Below, piece after piece: positions 47,505 to 58,025 of a stretch of 64,000 nucleotides of DNA. The stretch spans positions 18,043,557 through 18,107,556 of the forward strand of contig NC_092320.1 of NCBI RefSeq assembly GCF_036785885.1. The letters are read 5' to 3'. The first letter of the stretch is position 1; the number at the start of each line of letters is the position of its first letter. The position numbers were made by a program, and so were the translations under genes. Below the pieces are notes generated by a model. It searched no databases, was not told the DNA's origin, and worked only from the letters and a program-made list of their open reading frames with translations. The DNA is from Coffea arabica. Taxonomy: Eukaryota; Streptophyta; Magnoliopsida; Gentianales; Rubiaceae.

Positions 47505-48002
47505 TCATGCCACCGCATCTCCACCGTCCGCGACTGCACGTGGGTTTGGAACGAGTGACTTTTCTAGCAAGTGTAACGCGCCGAGCTTGTCTTCGTCCGA
47601 TCCAGAGCTGAAACGAAGCTCCGCAACGTGAAAAGTTTCTTCCAACTTGGTAGCGGATAGTTGCGGCGGTGGCAGAGAATCATGCGCTTTTCTTGGTGGG
47701 GTGGGCTCCGAAATCTTCGGCTTTTCTTGAGTTTGCTGATACGGGTGTATAAAATGGTGAGAGATGGGGGAGTTAGTCAGCGGGAACCTCCATTGGGTGA
47801 AGCTTTGGGAGGTGTTTGAGGAAGATGAGGATGATTCCGAATCGGGTTTGGTCGGTGCATGTGGTGGATGAGAGGAAGACGGTGGAGGAGGGAGAGGAGG
47901 AGGAAGAGGTGCTGGTGGTGGTGATGTTGGTTTTGGCGGTGGCTGATCAGAGATGGCTGGGAAAGGGAGTGCTGGAGAAGTGGTGGTGGTCGGACTGAGC
48001 AT
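47505..48002 (-). pseudogene. Captured protein fragment, Pro/Ser-rich, ARM-repeat-protein-like end
   Basis: From an ATG at 48002 the minus-strand frame encodes about 165 residues. A long Pro/Ser/Thr-rich low-complexity N-terminal part includes SPPPAPLPPPLPPPPSS and a poly-Ser run, and is followed by a more ordinary segment, FHVAELRFSSGSDEDKLGAL then LLEKSLVPNP, before the stop at 47505. That end recalls the start of plant armadillo-repeat proteins, a weak recollection not a confirmed match. The frame lies inside a TIR element, so I interpret it as a transduplicated gene fragment, not a functional gene. Confidence 0.45.
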
Positions 48003-48310
48003 TGTTTGAGTACAGTTGCGAAAAAACCCGCAAGAAAAAAGTGGACGTGGGTGCAATTTTTAGCTTGGGGTGTTGAGATTTCATTACCGCCGCCGGAAGC
48101 GGTGGTGGAGATTGTGGCCGGTTGGGTGGGGGAGAAAAAAGAAGAAAAATTGAAAGGAAAGTTTTTTGTGTATTATTTTAAAATGTGTAGGTAAAAAACT
48201 TTGATAAGTTTTTTAGGGTTCCTGTAGCAAAAGTTGTTAAAAAACTAGTAGGTAAAAAACTTGGCCAAAAACTTCACTTCCAAACAAGCCCTCAGTTATC
48301 AAACATGACC

Positions 48311-48544
48311 TTAGTCTTTAATCCAAATTCGGTACAAGACAAAACAAAAAATGTATAAATTTTGGGAGTCGAAGTTGAGTGTTACTACGAAATTGCCACT
48401 GTAAGTGGGAAATTATCTGACCTTCTCGGTGCATTACAACTTACAACTTCTCCGCTTTGTATAAATTCAGCTGTCCCCCTTCAGCTTTTCTTGCATCGCC
48501 GAGAAACTGAAAAATAGTAAAATTCCCAAAAAAAGTTAGCCAAA
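48311..48544 (+). promoter_or_regulatory. Promoter and 5' UTR of the penta-EF-hand gene
   Basis: TATAAAT at 48460-48466 lies 79 bases before the ATG, so transcription would start around 48490. The whole promoter is squeezed between the end of the MITE/Pack-type insertion (48310) and the ATG, unless the insertions supply regulatory sequence. Confidence 0.55.
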
Positions 48545-51500
48545 ATGTCGGGTTACCCTCATAATTACGGTTACGGTGCACCACCGCCCTACGGCGCTCC
48601 ACCACCGCCTTCCACCCAACCCTACGGAGCACCACCACCACCGTCCGCGCAACCCTATGGAGCACCACCACCACCGGGACAATCTCCGTACGCCCCAGTT
48701 GCCACCCCATACTCCGGCCCATCTGCTCCACCTTATTCCTCCGACCCCGCAAAGCCTCCCAAGGACAACAAGCCTTCCGCCTCCGCCCCATACGGAGCAG
48801 GAGAGCCACCGCACTCCGCTCCCTACGGTGCTCCAGCTCCACCGCACTCGGCTCCCTACGGTGCTCCAGCTCCACCGCCACCATATGGCAGCCCTTTTGC
48901 GGCTTTGGTCCCCTCCGCTTTTCCGCCTGGCACTGATCCCAATATCGTTGCTTGCTTCCAAATTGCTGATCAGGATGGGAGTGGATTTATTGATGATAAG
49001 GAGCTCCAGAAGGCACTTTCGTCGTACAATCAGAGCTTCAGTTTGAGGACTGTTCATCTTCTAATGTATCTTTTTACCAATTCCAATGCTCGAAAAATTG
49101 GTATAATTTCTTTTCTTGGTTAATTTTTTAATTTATTTTGTGTAATTTTTACATCCATTTCGATACGCACATTTGTATATTTGTGCCGTGCAAATTTTAG
49201 TGTTAATGGTACAAGTCATTGATTGACTCGAAGGTGTTAATTTAACCGTGAACCGTGAACCTGAAGCCTATCCGGTTCACTCAACGGTCCGGCCCCGATG
49301 TGTGTTGCCAGCCTTGGTCTAGCCGTAAAGAACTAGCTAGCAATTGACCACGACAGACTTATCTCCATATAAAGAAAAGCCGGGGGTTTATTTTTTTGGG
49401 GGTGGGTGGGGGGGTTTAAGGGGCTGTGTTCGTGACGTTCACGAGATTATCTGAAAAGAATGGGATTTTTCTCGTCTTGTTGAATTGTTCTATTCCAAGT
49501 ATTTGCTGTTTGACTTTTTGGGTTAAACTGGGATTTGAAACCTTAGAGGCTCAGTGGAGTGGTTGTTTGGATAAAAAATTTGTTGTGGACTATTATTGAA
49601 CTTGTTTATCTTTTTGCAAGTGGTTTAGTTGGCCAATGGACCTGGTCTTGGTGATTTTTACGCGTATCATTAATTTATGTCATATCTGCATTTATTGATT
49701 GCTTTTTGTTGTTGTTGTGCGGCTATTATTGATGGTTGTAGAATATGTATTCGTGGCATTGGGTTGTATGGGGTTTATTTGCAATTCGTAATGGAGTTGT
49801 TATTCTTGGCCCAGGGGTTAAGCTTAGTGATGGACTGTGGTGGCAACTCTTTGATATCTATCTGCTTAACACTTGAGTAAAAAATCTGGTACATTGTTTT
49901 GGCTATTTTATGAAAAGGACCATTCGGACTCGTGGGGCATGAAATAAAAATGGCAGTTATTTTAGAATTTCATGAGATTTCAGGGTGGGAGGTTGCATTT
50001 GTCAAGGTCAGGAAACTGTGATGTTGTGGAAGGATGTCATGTCTATCCGTTGATATACTTGTTACAAGCTAGACAAAGAACAGTACAAAGTAGAAACACA
50101 TGATACAGTAATGGAATGAAAATGCAAGAAAACAACGAAGGTCAGTCTCTTAGAGTGAATTTTACACCCAAGAATACATATTGTCACTTAGGTTGATAGT
50201 TTGCATTCTTAAGATATGCGCTGGTCTGTTCATTTTTGGTAGTTCTTCATTTTATTTCCTCTTCTTGTTGTTGAGTTCTTTTTGGGTTTAATGATGTTAG
50301 ATGTTCTTCTTATTGGGACGTCAAATTTGTTTTTTCCTGCTTCAAGCCCTGACTACCATAGTGTTGGCGGAAATAACCAGAGGTTATGTGTGATTGGAAA
50401 GTTTTTGAGATGGAGTAAATTTGCTAAATAAGATGTTATAATATGATGACAAATGGCAAAGCATGAGCCCCAATATTTTTAAGTTCCCTGCTCTTGGCAG
50501 CAAAAAGCTTTCTTCTCTAGTGGGTGCATGACTATTCTGTTTCAGATATGAAAATATGTGATTCTTTGTGTGCGATATATTTCCTGTGTATTAATCTTTT
50601 GAAGAAATCCATCTTGTTCCTGCTGCCTTGTTTTCTGGTTGTGAGAGGAGGACAAGAAATTGCTTGCCAATGTTGTCATGATGTTGCCTAAGGAACAAGA
50701 GTGTTCATGATATTAAAATTTCTGTTGGCCACATTTTCTGTGGCAATTTAAAGTTTTATGAACTTTGCAGGGCAACCTTGCAAGTTATACTAAATATGAC
50801 TGGCATTCTCCTTTTTTTTTGGGGTGGTTGTTTAAACTAGAAAGCTGAAATTTTGTCTGCTGATGGTGTACACTAAGTTATTTCAACTCTTCTAAGTGGT
50901 CAAGCTGGGTCATGATTTTTTTTGACAATTTGCTACCGTGTTTTGATTAGAATGACTTGTTCTTCCAAAATATTTGTGACCAAATTCAAGTTGGTTATTA
51001 AGATGGTGCAGTTTTGATGTTTGATTTGCTGTCTTGAAAACAGGTCCCAAGGAGTTCACCTCACTTTTCTACAGTCTTCAGAATTGGAGGGTGAGTTGAT
51101 GTGCTTTTAGTTCCATAGTCACACCTAATGTGATGAATGTATCTTCCTCTGCATGATATCTGATAGAGATCGGTCTATTTGTTGCTTGTGCAGGCAATAT
51201 TTGAAAGGTTTGATAGGGACAGGAGTGGCAAGATTGATTCCTCAGAATTGAGAGAGGCCTTACTTAGCCTGGGATTTGCAGTATCACCTGTGGTTTTGGA
51301 ATTGCTGGTGTCTAAGTTTGATAAAACTGGCGGAAAGAGCAATGCCATTGAATACGACAATTTCATCGAGTATGTTCACATTTTTTATGTGCTCCATATT
51401 TTCTTTTTTTATACTACAATTTATATGTTCTATTATCATGTCTTCTAATGTTTTTGCTTTTTATATTTTTCTGCTTGGTCAGGTGCTGCCTCACCGTGAA

Positions 51501-51769
51501 GGTATGTCAGCTCCATACAACATCTATTCCCTCTCTAGTTTTGCCTCTTCATTTGCCACATGCTGATTGCTTACCTTATTAACTGTTAACCGATTAAGGA
51601 ATACGTCGAAATTAGTATTAACATTCGTATATCATGTGAGTTGAGATGATTTTACCGTGCGCAGGGACTGACGGAGAAATTCAAGGAGAAGGATACTTCG
51701 TACTCTGGCTCAGCAACTTTCACTTATGAGTCGTTCATGTTGACTGTGTTGCCTTTTCTGATTGCATAG
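48545..51769 (+). CDS. Penta-EF-hand calcium-binding protein (plant CML48/49/50-like)
   Basis: Calcium sensor related to ALG-2/sorcin; cytosolic or membrane-associated by family. Exons: 48545..49100, 51044..51090, 51194..51369, 51483..51501, 51665..51769; all GT-AG, 903 nt, 300 aa. Residues about 1-125 are a Pro/Tyr/Gly/Ala-rich disordered region with repeated YGAPPPP and SAPYGAPAPP units. The C-terminal part holds canonical EF loops: DQDGSGFIDDKE (exon 1) and DRDRSGKIDSSE (exon 3), then KFDKTGGKSNAIEYDNFIE, a weaker hand. It ends TYESFMLTVLPFLIA, a hydrophobic tail usual for this family. Exon 4 is a 19-nt micro-exon and intron 1 is 1.9 kb. A TATA-like box lies 79 bp upstream. Which of the three Arabidopsis paralogues it matches best cannot be told here. 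Confidence 0.93.
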
Positions 51770-52910
51770 AGATGTGCAAAGGATTTCCGCGAGACTAAGT
51801 CCTCAGTCTCGCCGGATGTAGTTTTTTTTTTTGGTTTTTTTGTTGGATAATCCGGCCGGATGTAGTTTACTACCTGGTTATTAAACTCTCTTGCAACTAA
51901 TTTGTGGGAATTCTATGCTTTGAAGTTTGGGTTACGTAGTATAGCTTTTTGTAATTGTGGGGATGTTATGTTTCGCCGGATGTAGTTTGTTCTGTATAAC
52001 TTTTTTGTAATTTTCTGAAAGTGCTCCTATGGTCGCTGAGCCATCATTAATTTTTTTTTTTTTTTGGGAATTTTTTTTTCTGTTGTGGGGGAGGGGAGGT
52101 GGGGTGGGTGGGGAAATTAAGGAAGTCAAGAATTTTTTAGGAATATATATTTTAATTTATTGTGTAGTTTAAGTTGTATTGAAAATTAAAATAATCTCTT
52201 TATATTTGTAAATTTTGCTTTTATTCCGATATAACTAAAATAAATAGTTATATCTTATAAAAATTTAATCTTATTTTATTTTTTATTATTGTTATAAATT
52301 GCATAGGTAAGATAACATAAGAGTAGTATTGGATTAAAAAATTTATCTTTCTTGTATTTCCTTCAAAGGAGTTAAAATGTTACAAGAAATATCAATTTAA
52401 GGGAAGTAAGTGAGATTTTAGAGATTTCTGAGAAGATGAGTGATATTATGAGAAACTTCGGAGGTATCTGAAATTAACCCTTTTGTATTACACTCATAAA
52501 GCACAAAACCCATGATAGGAACTTTGCGGATAGGTTTAATGTTTTCCTCTCGTACACTTCCATCGTGCGGCTATTGGTTTTTCCATTGAAAATTGTGGAT
52601 TTAGGCCAACGCTGTTACGCCTGCAGATTTGGACTTCTTGTTGAGTCTGCAGTTTGTGTTGCTTTGTTGTGCACGCCTGAAGATTGTGCTTCGTTTACAA
52701 GCACCTTCAGACACAGATCGCAAGACCGTGAGTCCTCAAAACAGTAGTATTACTCCTTTCTGCAAGTGCCAAGAACATTGCAAGAATTCAACCTATCAAG
52801 CTATGTATAGGGAGCGGAAGTTAAAACAATTTCCACCTTTTCATTTTTTCAGTGCCCAAAACGAAAAGTGATATCAGCCAACTTTAACCCGCTACCTTGC
52901 CAAACAACTA
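51770..52910. other. 3' flank of the PEF gene and intergenic DNA
   Basis: CGCCGGATGTAGTTT-like sequence occurs three times (about 51810, 51855 and 51975), a short local duplication in the probable 3' UTR. T and G runs near 52050-52110. No second gene recognised. Confidence 0.45.
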
Positions 52911-53260
52911 CTCCCTCCGTCCCACTTTGATAGTCTTGTTTTCCTTTTTCGTCTGTCCCAAATTGTAGTCCACTTTCCCATTAAGAAATGTAGTAATCTT
53001 TCAAATTGTCTAAAATACCCTTATTAAATATCTTGTTATTAATACATTGTTATTAAATACTAACCCACTACATTGAATACGTTGGGTTTTTCCAATACTA
53101 ACCCATTAGCTGTAACTGATATTAATTGGCACTTTTCGTGATTAGCATAAGGGTATTTTAGGAAATTATTAATCTAAATTTATGTTTCCAACCAAATTAA
53201 TTATACTTTCTTAATCTGTGTGAAGAAAAAATCAAGACTAACAAAACGGGACGGAGAGAG
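52911..53260. mobile_element. Stowaway-type MITE (Tc1/mariner)
   Basis: Starts CTCCCTCCGTCCCACTTTGA and ends CGGGACGGAGAGAG, the classic Stowaway terminus, with TA dinucleotides on both sides (52909-52910 and 53261-53262). The 350-bp element is AT-rich and non-coding. Confidence 0.93.
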
Positions 53261-53410
53261 TAGTACACTATTACTAAAATGCAGTAAGCCTCCCTTATTC
53301 CTACTTATATCCAAAAAAGGAAAAAAGGTAGGGCTTTTTTTTTGGGGGGGGGGGAGTTTTATTTGTTAATTTTGATAGATCGACCAATATTGTTTCTTAA
53401 TACTTGGATT

Positions 53411-53668
53411 TTTTTTTCCCCAACACGATAGATTCTACACCTACTCCTACTTTTACTCTACACTAAGGGTAAGGGATGAACTCAAAGGGGTCAATGGAAA
53501 ATCTGAAGGGGACTGAATTGTCACTGGATTAGACAGATGCACCCGTTGGTGAATTTTTCCAGAAAATCCTGGAGAAAAATGCATGTCAAGAGATTTGATT
53601 CATTGACCTACACCCAAGGAGAGCCTTAAACCTCTCCCTCGTTGCTAATTACTCTAGAGATAGTTGGT
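53411..53668 (-). mobile_element. SINE with perfect 14-bp TSD
   Basis: TTAATACTTGGATT occurs at 53397-53410 and again at 53669-53682, bracketing 258 bp. The plus strand starts with a T run (53409-53418), so the element is minus-oriented with a poly(A) tail. Body motifs (GGGTGCATCTGTC, CAGTCCCCTT, TTAGTGTAGA) are shared with the SINE at 55829-56060. Confidence 0.88.
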
Positions 53669-53682
53669 TTAATACTTGGATT

Positions 53683-54512
53683 CAATATGCTATTTCTTGT
53701 CCCAAAATAGTGTTCATTTTACAATTTTTTCCCTAATAGGGGAAGGATGGAATTTAAGAAGCGAGAAGAGGGACGAGGGGAATTTGAACTCTAGATCTTT
53801 AATTTATGAAGTCTAGTAGTTTCTATTTTACTTGAATGAAAATTTAAAACCGTAAATGTGCTGAAAAGATTCCAGTGAACCCATATGTCTTACTCTTATA
53901 TAAATCTATATAAATCAATTAGGATGGGCTTCACATTACTCTACTCAATCTTTAACTATTTATCAGTTTTCATTACCAATAAGGTTTTAAAAATTGGCCT
54001 AGACTAGCCGATTGGACCGATCGAATCATGAATCAGCCATGCCTTTGATTAGGTATAATGATTAACTCAAAAATTGAATTGAGCTAGTCAAATTCGGTCA
54101 AGAATCGGATGAACTAGTAAAAATCGGGGGAGGTTATACCGGGGGAACACCATTGTAATGGTGGGCATTTGGCATGTACCCTTACCGGTTGCATTAACAT
54201 TTTGATAGTTATAGCAAGAAACTAAACGGACCTAACCTAAACTCGGAATCCTGCGCAATTCCTAAAATAAGCGTAACAAACTCTATCCAATCTAAGCGGT
54301 CCAAAATCCAGCAATGAATGGTTTGAGGAGAGAATAGCTGATTTATTTTATTTATTTATTTATTTATTTTACATTGTTGAATGTCATAGAATAAAATCTT
54401 ATAAAGATAACTGAGGGATCTCATGAAACATGGTTTAGCACATGAGAGGGCAAAGATAAAACACAATCAACTGATTGTAATCTCGAATGCACAGTTAAAA
54501 TTTCATCAAATC
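53683..54512. other. Intergenic with a TIR-element fragment
   Basis: 53981-54130 contains GGTTTTAAAAATTGGCC and GGACCGATCGAATC motifs typical of the termini of the CARTRTTTT hAT-type family seen elsewhere, but no second end or TSD. A (TTTA)n run lies near 54340-54370. No gene. Confidence 0.4.
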
Positions 54513-55200
54513 GCTTGTTTTGTATCTGTCTTAAATGCGCCAAGAGTGTTGTAACTATTGGTTTGGTTAGATTACCGATTGCTGAGAATGAACGGGCACA
54601 CATTGGCATGCTTAATTCATCTGTGCTTTGGGGATTTAAGCTAATGGGCAAATTCCACCCACCACTAACAAAATTTGATGGATGCTTAACAAAACTAACA
54701 AAGATATGGCGTCAGATTTCAAGAAAATGAGTTGATCACAAAACGGAAGCTTAAAAGTTAATCCCAACACCTCAACAGCATCTTCAACCAAGAAATAAGT
54801 TGCGATAGAAATTACAGGAAAAGATACCAGAAATTAACTTGCATGCTTTTAAAGCTCATAACATATATAAAATCTGCATGCATGTATATCTAAAAGGTTA
54901 ATCTAGGAAAGGAAAAGCAAATGAAAAACTATGAAGGAGGAAGACATCATACCAACTTCAGAAGGATTAGCATTCTCGCAGGTGACCAGAAGAAAAAGGA
55001 ATGAAATGAAGAGAAATGATACGAAATTCTGCCTTTTGGCCTTTATGAGTGATTGCGGGATGATACGTTAGTGGTGTTATTTCGGTTATTCCCACAACCC
55101 CACTGCCAAAATCTGTGATCAATCAAGGTTTCATAAGGAAGAAGAAGAAGAATGGAGTATTTGAAACAAGACAGCAGGATTGATTAAATACAATAGTTGT
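54513..55200 (-). pseudogene. Orphan duplicate of carbonic anhydrase exon 1 region
   Basis: This block is similar to 61430-62180, covering part of intron 1, exon 1 and the upstream region of the intact alpha carbonic anhydrase. The exon-like part is 54953..55043 on the minus strand. It retains the reading frame and hydrophobic signal (FVSFLFISFLFLLVTC), the donor GTTG|GTATGAT, and an in-frame 12-nt deletion. The start codon position reads AAG in place of ATG. No further exons follow, so it cannot encode the enzyme. Confidence 0.85.
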
Positions 55201-55540
55201 CTAGTACTAGAAGAGTGATCATAATAATCTGGCATACTTATCGGTGAATCAATGGACAATTTTGGATTGTATGATGTTATTGGTCATTTTGTCCAGAATG
55301 CAAGTCAAACCGTCTTTGACTTGTCACATCCTCCGATTAATTCATTTTTCCCTACCTTCTTTGTGGAAGAATGTCCATGTAAAGGAAAGTTTTTATCAAC
55401 ATCAAATAGCATCGAAACTTCGTGATGCGAAAATGCAAATGAGCTAATTATTAATTCTGATCGGTTAACCCGGTTTTGATTATTAAATGATTATATTTGT
55501 GAGTTGAAGTCGAATAACTAAAAGAAGATTCGTATTTCCT
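55201..55540. other. Intergenic, nothing recognised
   Basis: No family similarity or repeat assigned; precedes the nested hAT-type element. Confidence 0.4.
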
Positions 55541-55548
55541 ACACGGAC

Positions 55549-56223
55549 CAATGTTGTTAAATTTGGAGCAACTAGCACTCGATTAAATTATTGGATTAGA
55601 GGTCAATTGGTCAGATTGATTGGACCGTTTCAAAAAGTCCACTGACATTAGCATGGTGTTATAATTATTTTATATTTCTATAAGTTTTAGACATATTTGG
55701 AAACGACAATTGTTGGATAATAAGTTTTAGACAATGAAAGTTTTATAATTTAGGTAACTCAAATTATATTTGGAAAAAACAAAAAAGAAAAGTTTGAGAA
55801 TCCGGTCAAGCAGTTTAACTGTGTCACTTTTTTTTTGTTTCAGAGACAACAATTGTTGTATAATTTAATCTATCTTACACTAAGGAGGAGGAGGCAAACC
55901 TAAGGAAGCCTAGGGATAACTCAGAGGGGACTGGACCACTATCGGACCAGACGGGTGCAGTACGTACCCGCCCGAATTTTTTGAAGCCAAGCCACTTTAA
56001 ATTTGACAATTGGTGGGAGGCAAGGATTCACACCAAGCCTTAATGGCTGGCTGGTGGTTATTTAACTGTGTCACTAGTTTGCCTGATATTTGACATTTTT
56101 AACTGATTTTTTATCAAAGCGATTTTGTGCTACTAACCAATGATCTTGCACTGCTAATCAACTCGAAAAAAAATCGATTAGACCAGTCGGACCGGCCAAT
56201 CTAATACGAATCTAACAACACTG
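55549..56223. mobile_element. hAT-type TIR element with perfect 8-bp TSD, containing a SINE
   Basis: Ends CAATGTTGTTAAAT and (inverted) CAGTGTTGTTAGAT. Perfect target duplication ACACGGAC at 55541-55548 and 56224-56231. Subterminal GGACCGGCC and GATTGGACCG motifs link it to the 4465-5499 element. Removing the SINE inserted at 55829-56060 leaves about 430 bp of its own sequence. No coding region. Confidence 0.92.
55829..56060 (-). mobile_element. SINE nested in a hAT-type element, perfect 15-bp TSD
   Basis: TTTAACTGTGTCACT at 55814-55828 repeats exactly at 56061-56075. The plus strand begins with a T run, so the SINE is minus-oriented with an A tail. Body motifs ACCCGTCTGGTCCGATAGTG, CAGTCCCCTCTGAG and TTAGTGTAAGATA match the SINE at 53411-53668. 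About 232 bp. Confidence 0.9.
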
Positions 56224-56373
56224 ACACGGACAATATATACTACCATTATTCAATTTGAGATATCATGACATACTCCTTTATACATTATCATTATAGGAAA
56301 ATTTTACTTTAAAAAAAAATAGAGTGAAATGGACCATGTCCCTACTAAAAAAAGAGGGGTACCCTGTCGGCAT

Positions 56374-56771
56374 TGGAGTTGCAAACGAATCGAACCGCTC
56401 GCGTGCCGTTCGAGTCAAGCTTGACTCGAGTTCAATCAATATCGAGCTCGAGTCGAGCCCGAGCTGACCAAATCGAACTCGACTTGAAAAATATTAAACT
56501 CGTTAGCTCGTGAGCTCGACTATATATATGTATGTATGTATATTTATTTATTTTAATAATAAATTTACATATATATTCCTAAAATTTTATTATTTATTAA
56601 GAAAAAATATTATTTTATTTATCAGCTATATTTTAAGGATTGGCATTCGCGCTTTAAATTGGCAGCTCATCGAGCTCGAGCTCGACTTTGACTTCGAACT
56701 TGATAAAACTAACTCAAGACTCGGTTTGATTAGATTAAAATTCGACTCGACTTGACTCGTTTGTAGCTCCA
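56374..56771. mobile_element. TIR element rich in GAGCTCGAG motifs
   Basis: Ends TGGAGTTGCAAACGA and (inverted) TGGAGCTACAAACGA (two mismatches). Subterminal sequence has many CTCGAG/GAGCTC palindromes in both arms around an AT-rich core. Possible 8-bp flanks GTCGGCAT/GTGGGAAC match at only five of eight positions, so the TSD is unproven. About 398 bp, non-coding. Confidence 0.75.
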
Positions 56772-58025
56772 GTGGGAACCATGAATAAGTGGGTTTTTTG
56801 ATGATTTTTGCTAGGATGTTACTGTGCAATAGGGGGTGCCTCTTTCACAATTGGAGGAATAACGGTTTCTTATTTTCTGGTCTGATCGTAATATGTCCTG
56901 ATTTTGTGGTGTGTTTTGACGATGAGGCCCCAGGGTTCCTTTAATGCCCTTTTAACTAAAATAGCAACTACATTAGTTCAATTGGCTGTGTAGTCTTTTT
57001 GCATTTCACTACCAGAATCGGTCGTTCAAATTGTTGCAGTGTGCTGTTGTATGTGTCTGCAATTCTGCTGATTTAAGCAACATTGGAGTTATGCATGCAG
57101 CCATTTATAGTTAGTAGAGAGGTTTTCGAAGTGCATTCTCAGCAGTTGATTTCAAACAAAAACTGGACATTGGTCAGCTGAATTCTTGTTTATTGTTGCT
57201 GTTGCTATTACATTTGATGTTATGAAATGTAAAGTTATATTATTCTTTGGGAAGCCATTCAGCTCCTTCCCAATGGCTTATAGTTTTTGGTTGGTGGATG
57301 CCATTTTGGCTACTGATTTCGTTTTTCGATCAGCCAATATTGGGTTGCATGTAATTTCTGTATAGCTGATTCAAAAGCTTGTCTTTTTGTTATATAGTAA
57401 AGCTAATCAAGAGGTGGTCAATCTTAGGCCTTTTTTTTTGTCATTCGTTTCATACTTTACTCTGTTGTGTTGATCTTTTGCTTTTGCTCTCTGTTTTCCC
57501 TTTAATTGTTTCGAATTTGATTCGTTCGTTGTTCAGCTGAACTTGTGAGTACAATTAGGCTACTGATTGATATTAGTTGCATGGATAGTTTTATTCAACA
57601 GGTAGCCTGCAAGTGCTAGTTACAGATGATATTAGTCTTTTTACTTGTTTGAATTCGAGGGTTTACTAATAGTTTAATCCATGAGTACATGTATATATAT
57701 ATATATATATATAGATACATAGATACATACCTATATGTATATGTATATGCACATGTACATGCAATCAACATCTCTGCCCGGGCAACCTCGCTCTCCAACT
57801 AGTATGAAGCATGAGTTTGGGGGCACTCTTAATAATACTACCATCACATAAGAAGAGATTGCAGAAGAAGATAAAAGTCCTTGTACTAGATTACATATTT
57901 GTGAAGAGGACAACACCCCTTACCATCATGTAGTTTCTGAAATGTTGATGGCAAGGTTGTCTTGTGCTGTCCTAAATTAACATAATGCCAGTGCCTTAAT
58001 TAGACAAACGTGATACAAATTTGTA
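56772..58025. other. 3' flank of the carbonic anhydrase gene
   Basis: Contains the probable 3' UTR adjacent to 58026 and a (TA)n microsatellite with TACATA-type extensions at about 57690-57750. No other gene recognised. Confidence 0.45.

Larger units (their letters stand above)
46954..48290. mobile_element. TIR element carrying a gene-like fragment (Pack-type candidate)
   Basis: Ends AGGGCCTGTTTGGAA and (inverted) GGCTTGTTTGGAA. Flanks CTGAATTA (46946-46953) and CTCAGTTA (48291-48298) are a 6-of-8 target duplication inside the older MITE; its intact relative shows the unduplicated site. Between AT-rich ends lies a GC-rich interior with a Pro/Ser-rich minus-strand open frame (47505-48002) and a CCCCTGCAAAAGCTCC minisatellite. 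GC content unlike its surroundings and coding character suggest captured host gene sequence. No transposase is present. Confidence 0.65.
46699..48310. mobile_element. Tourist-like MITE split by a larger TIR element
   Basis: The outer element starts GGGTGTGTTTGATAA and ends TTATCAAACATGACC, flanked by TTA at 46696-46698 and 48311-48313. Its sequence (46699-46953 plus 48291-48310) matches the intact 250-bp copy at 44280-44529, read in reverse. A 1.34-kb element (46954-48290) is inserted near its right end. Confidence 0.8.

Noticed and set aside
48441-49057. Long overlapping frames opposite to the PEF gene
   Set aside because: Shadows of the Pro/Gly/Tyr repeat-rich exon 1 in other frames.
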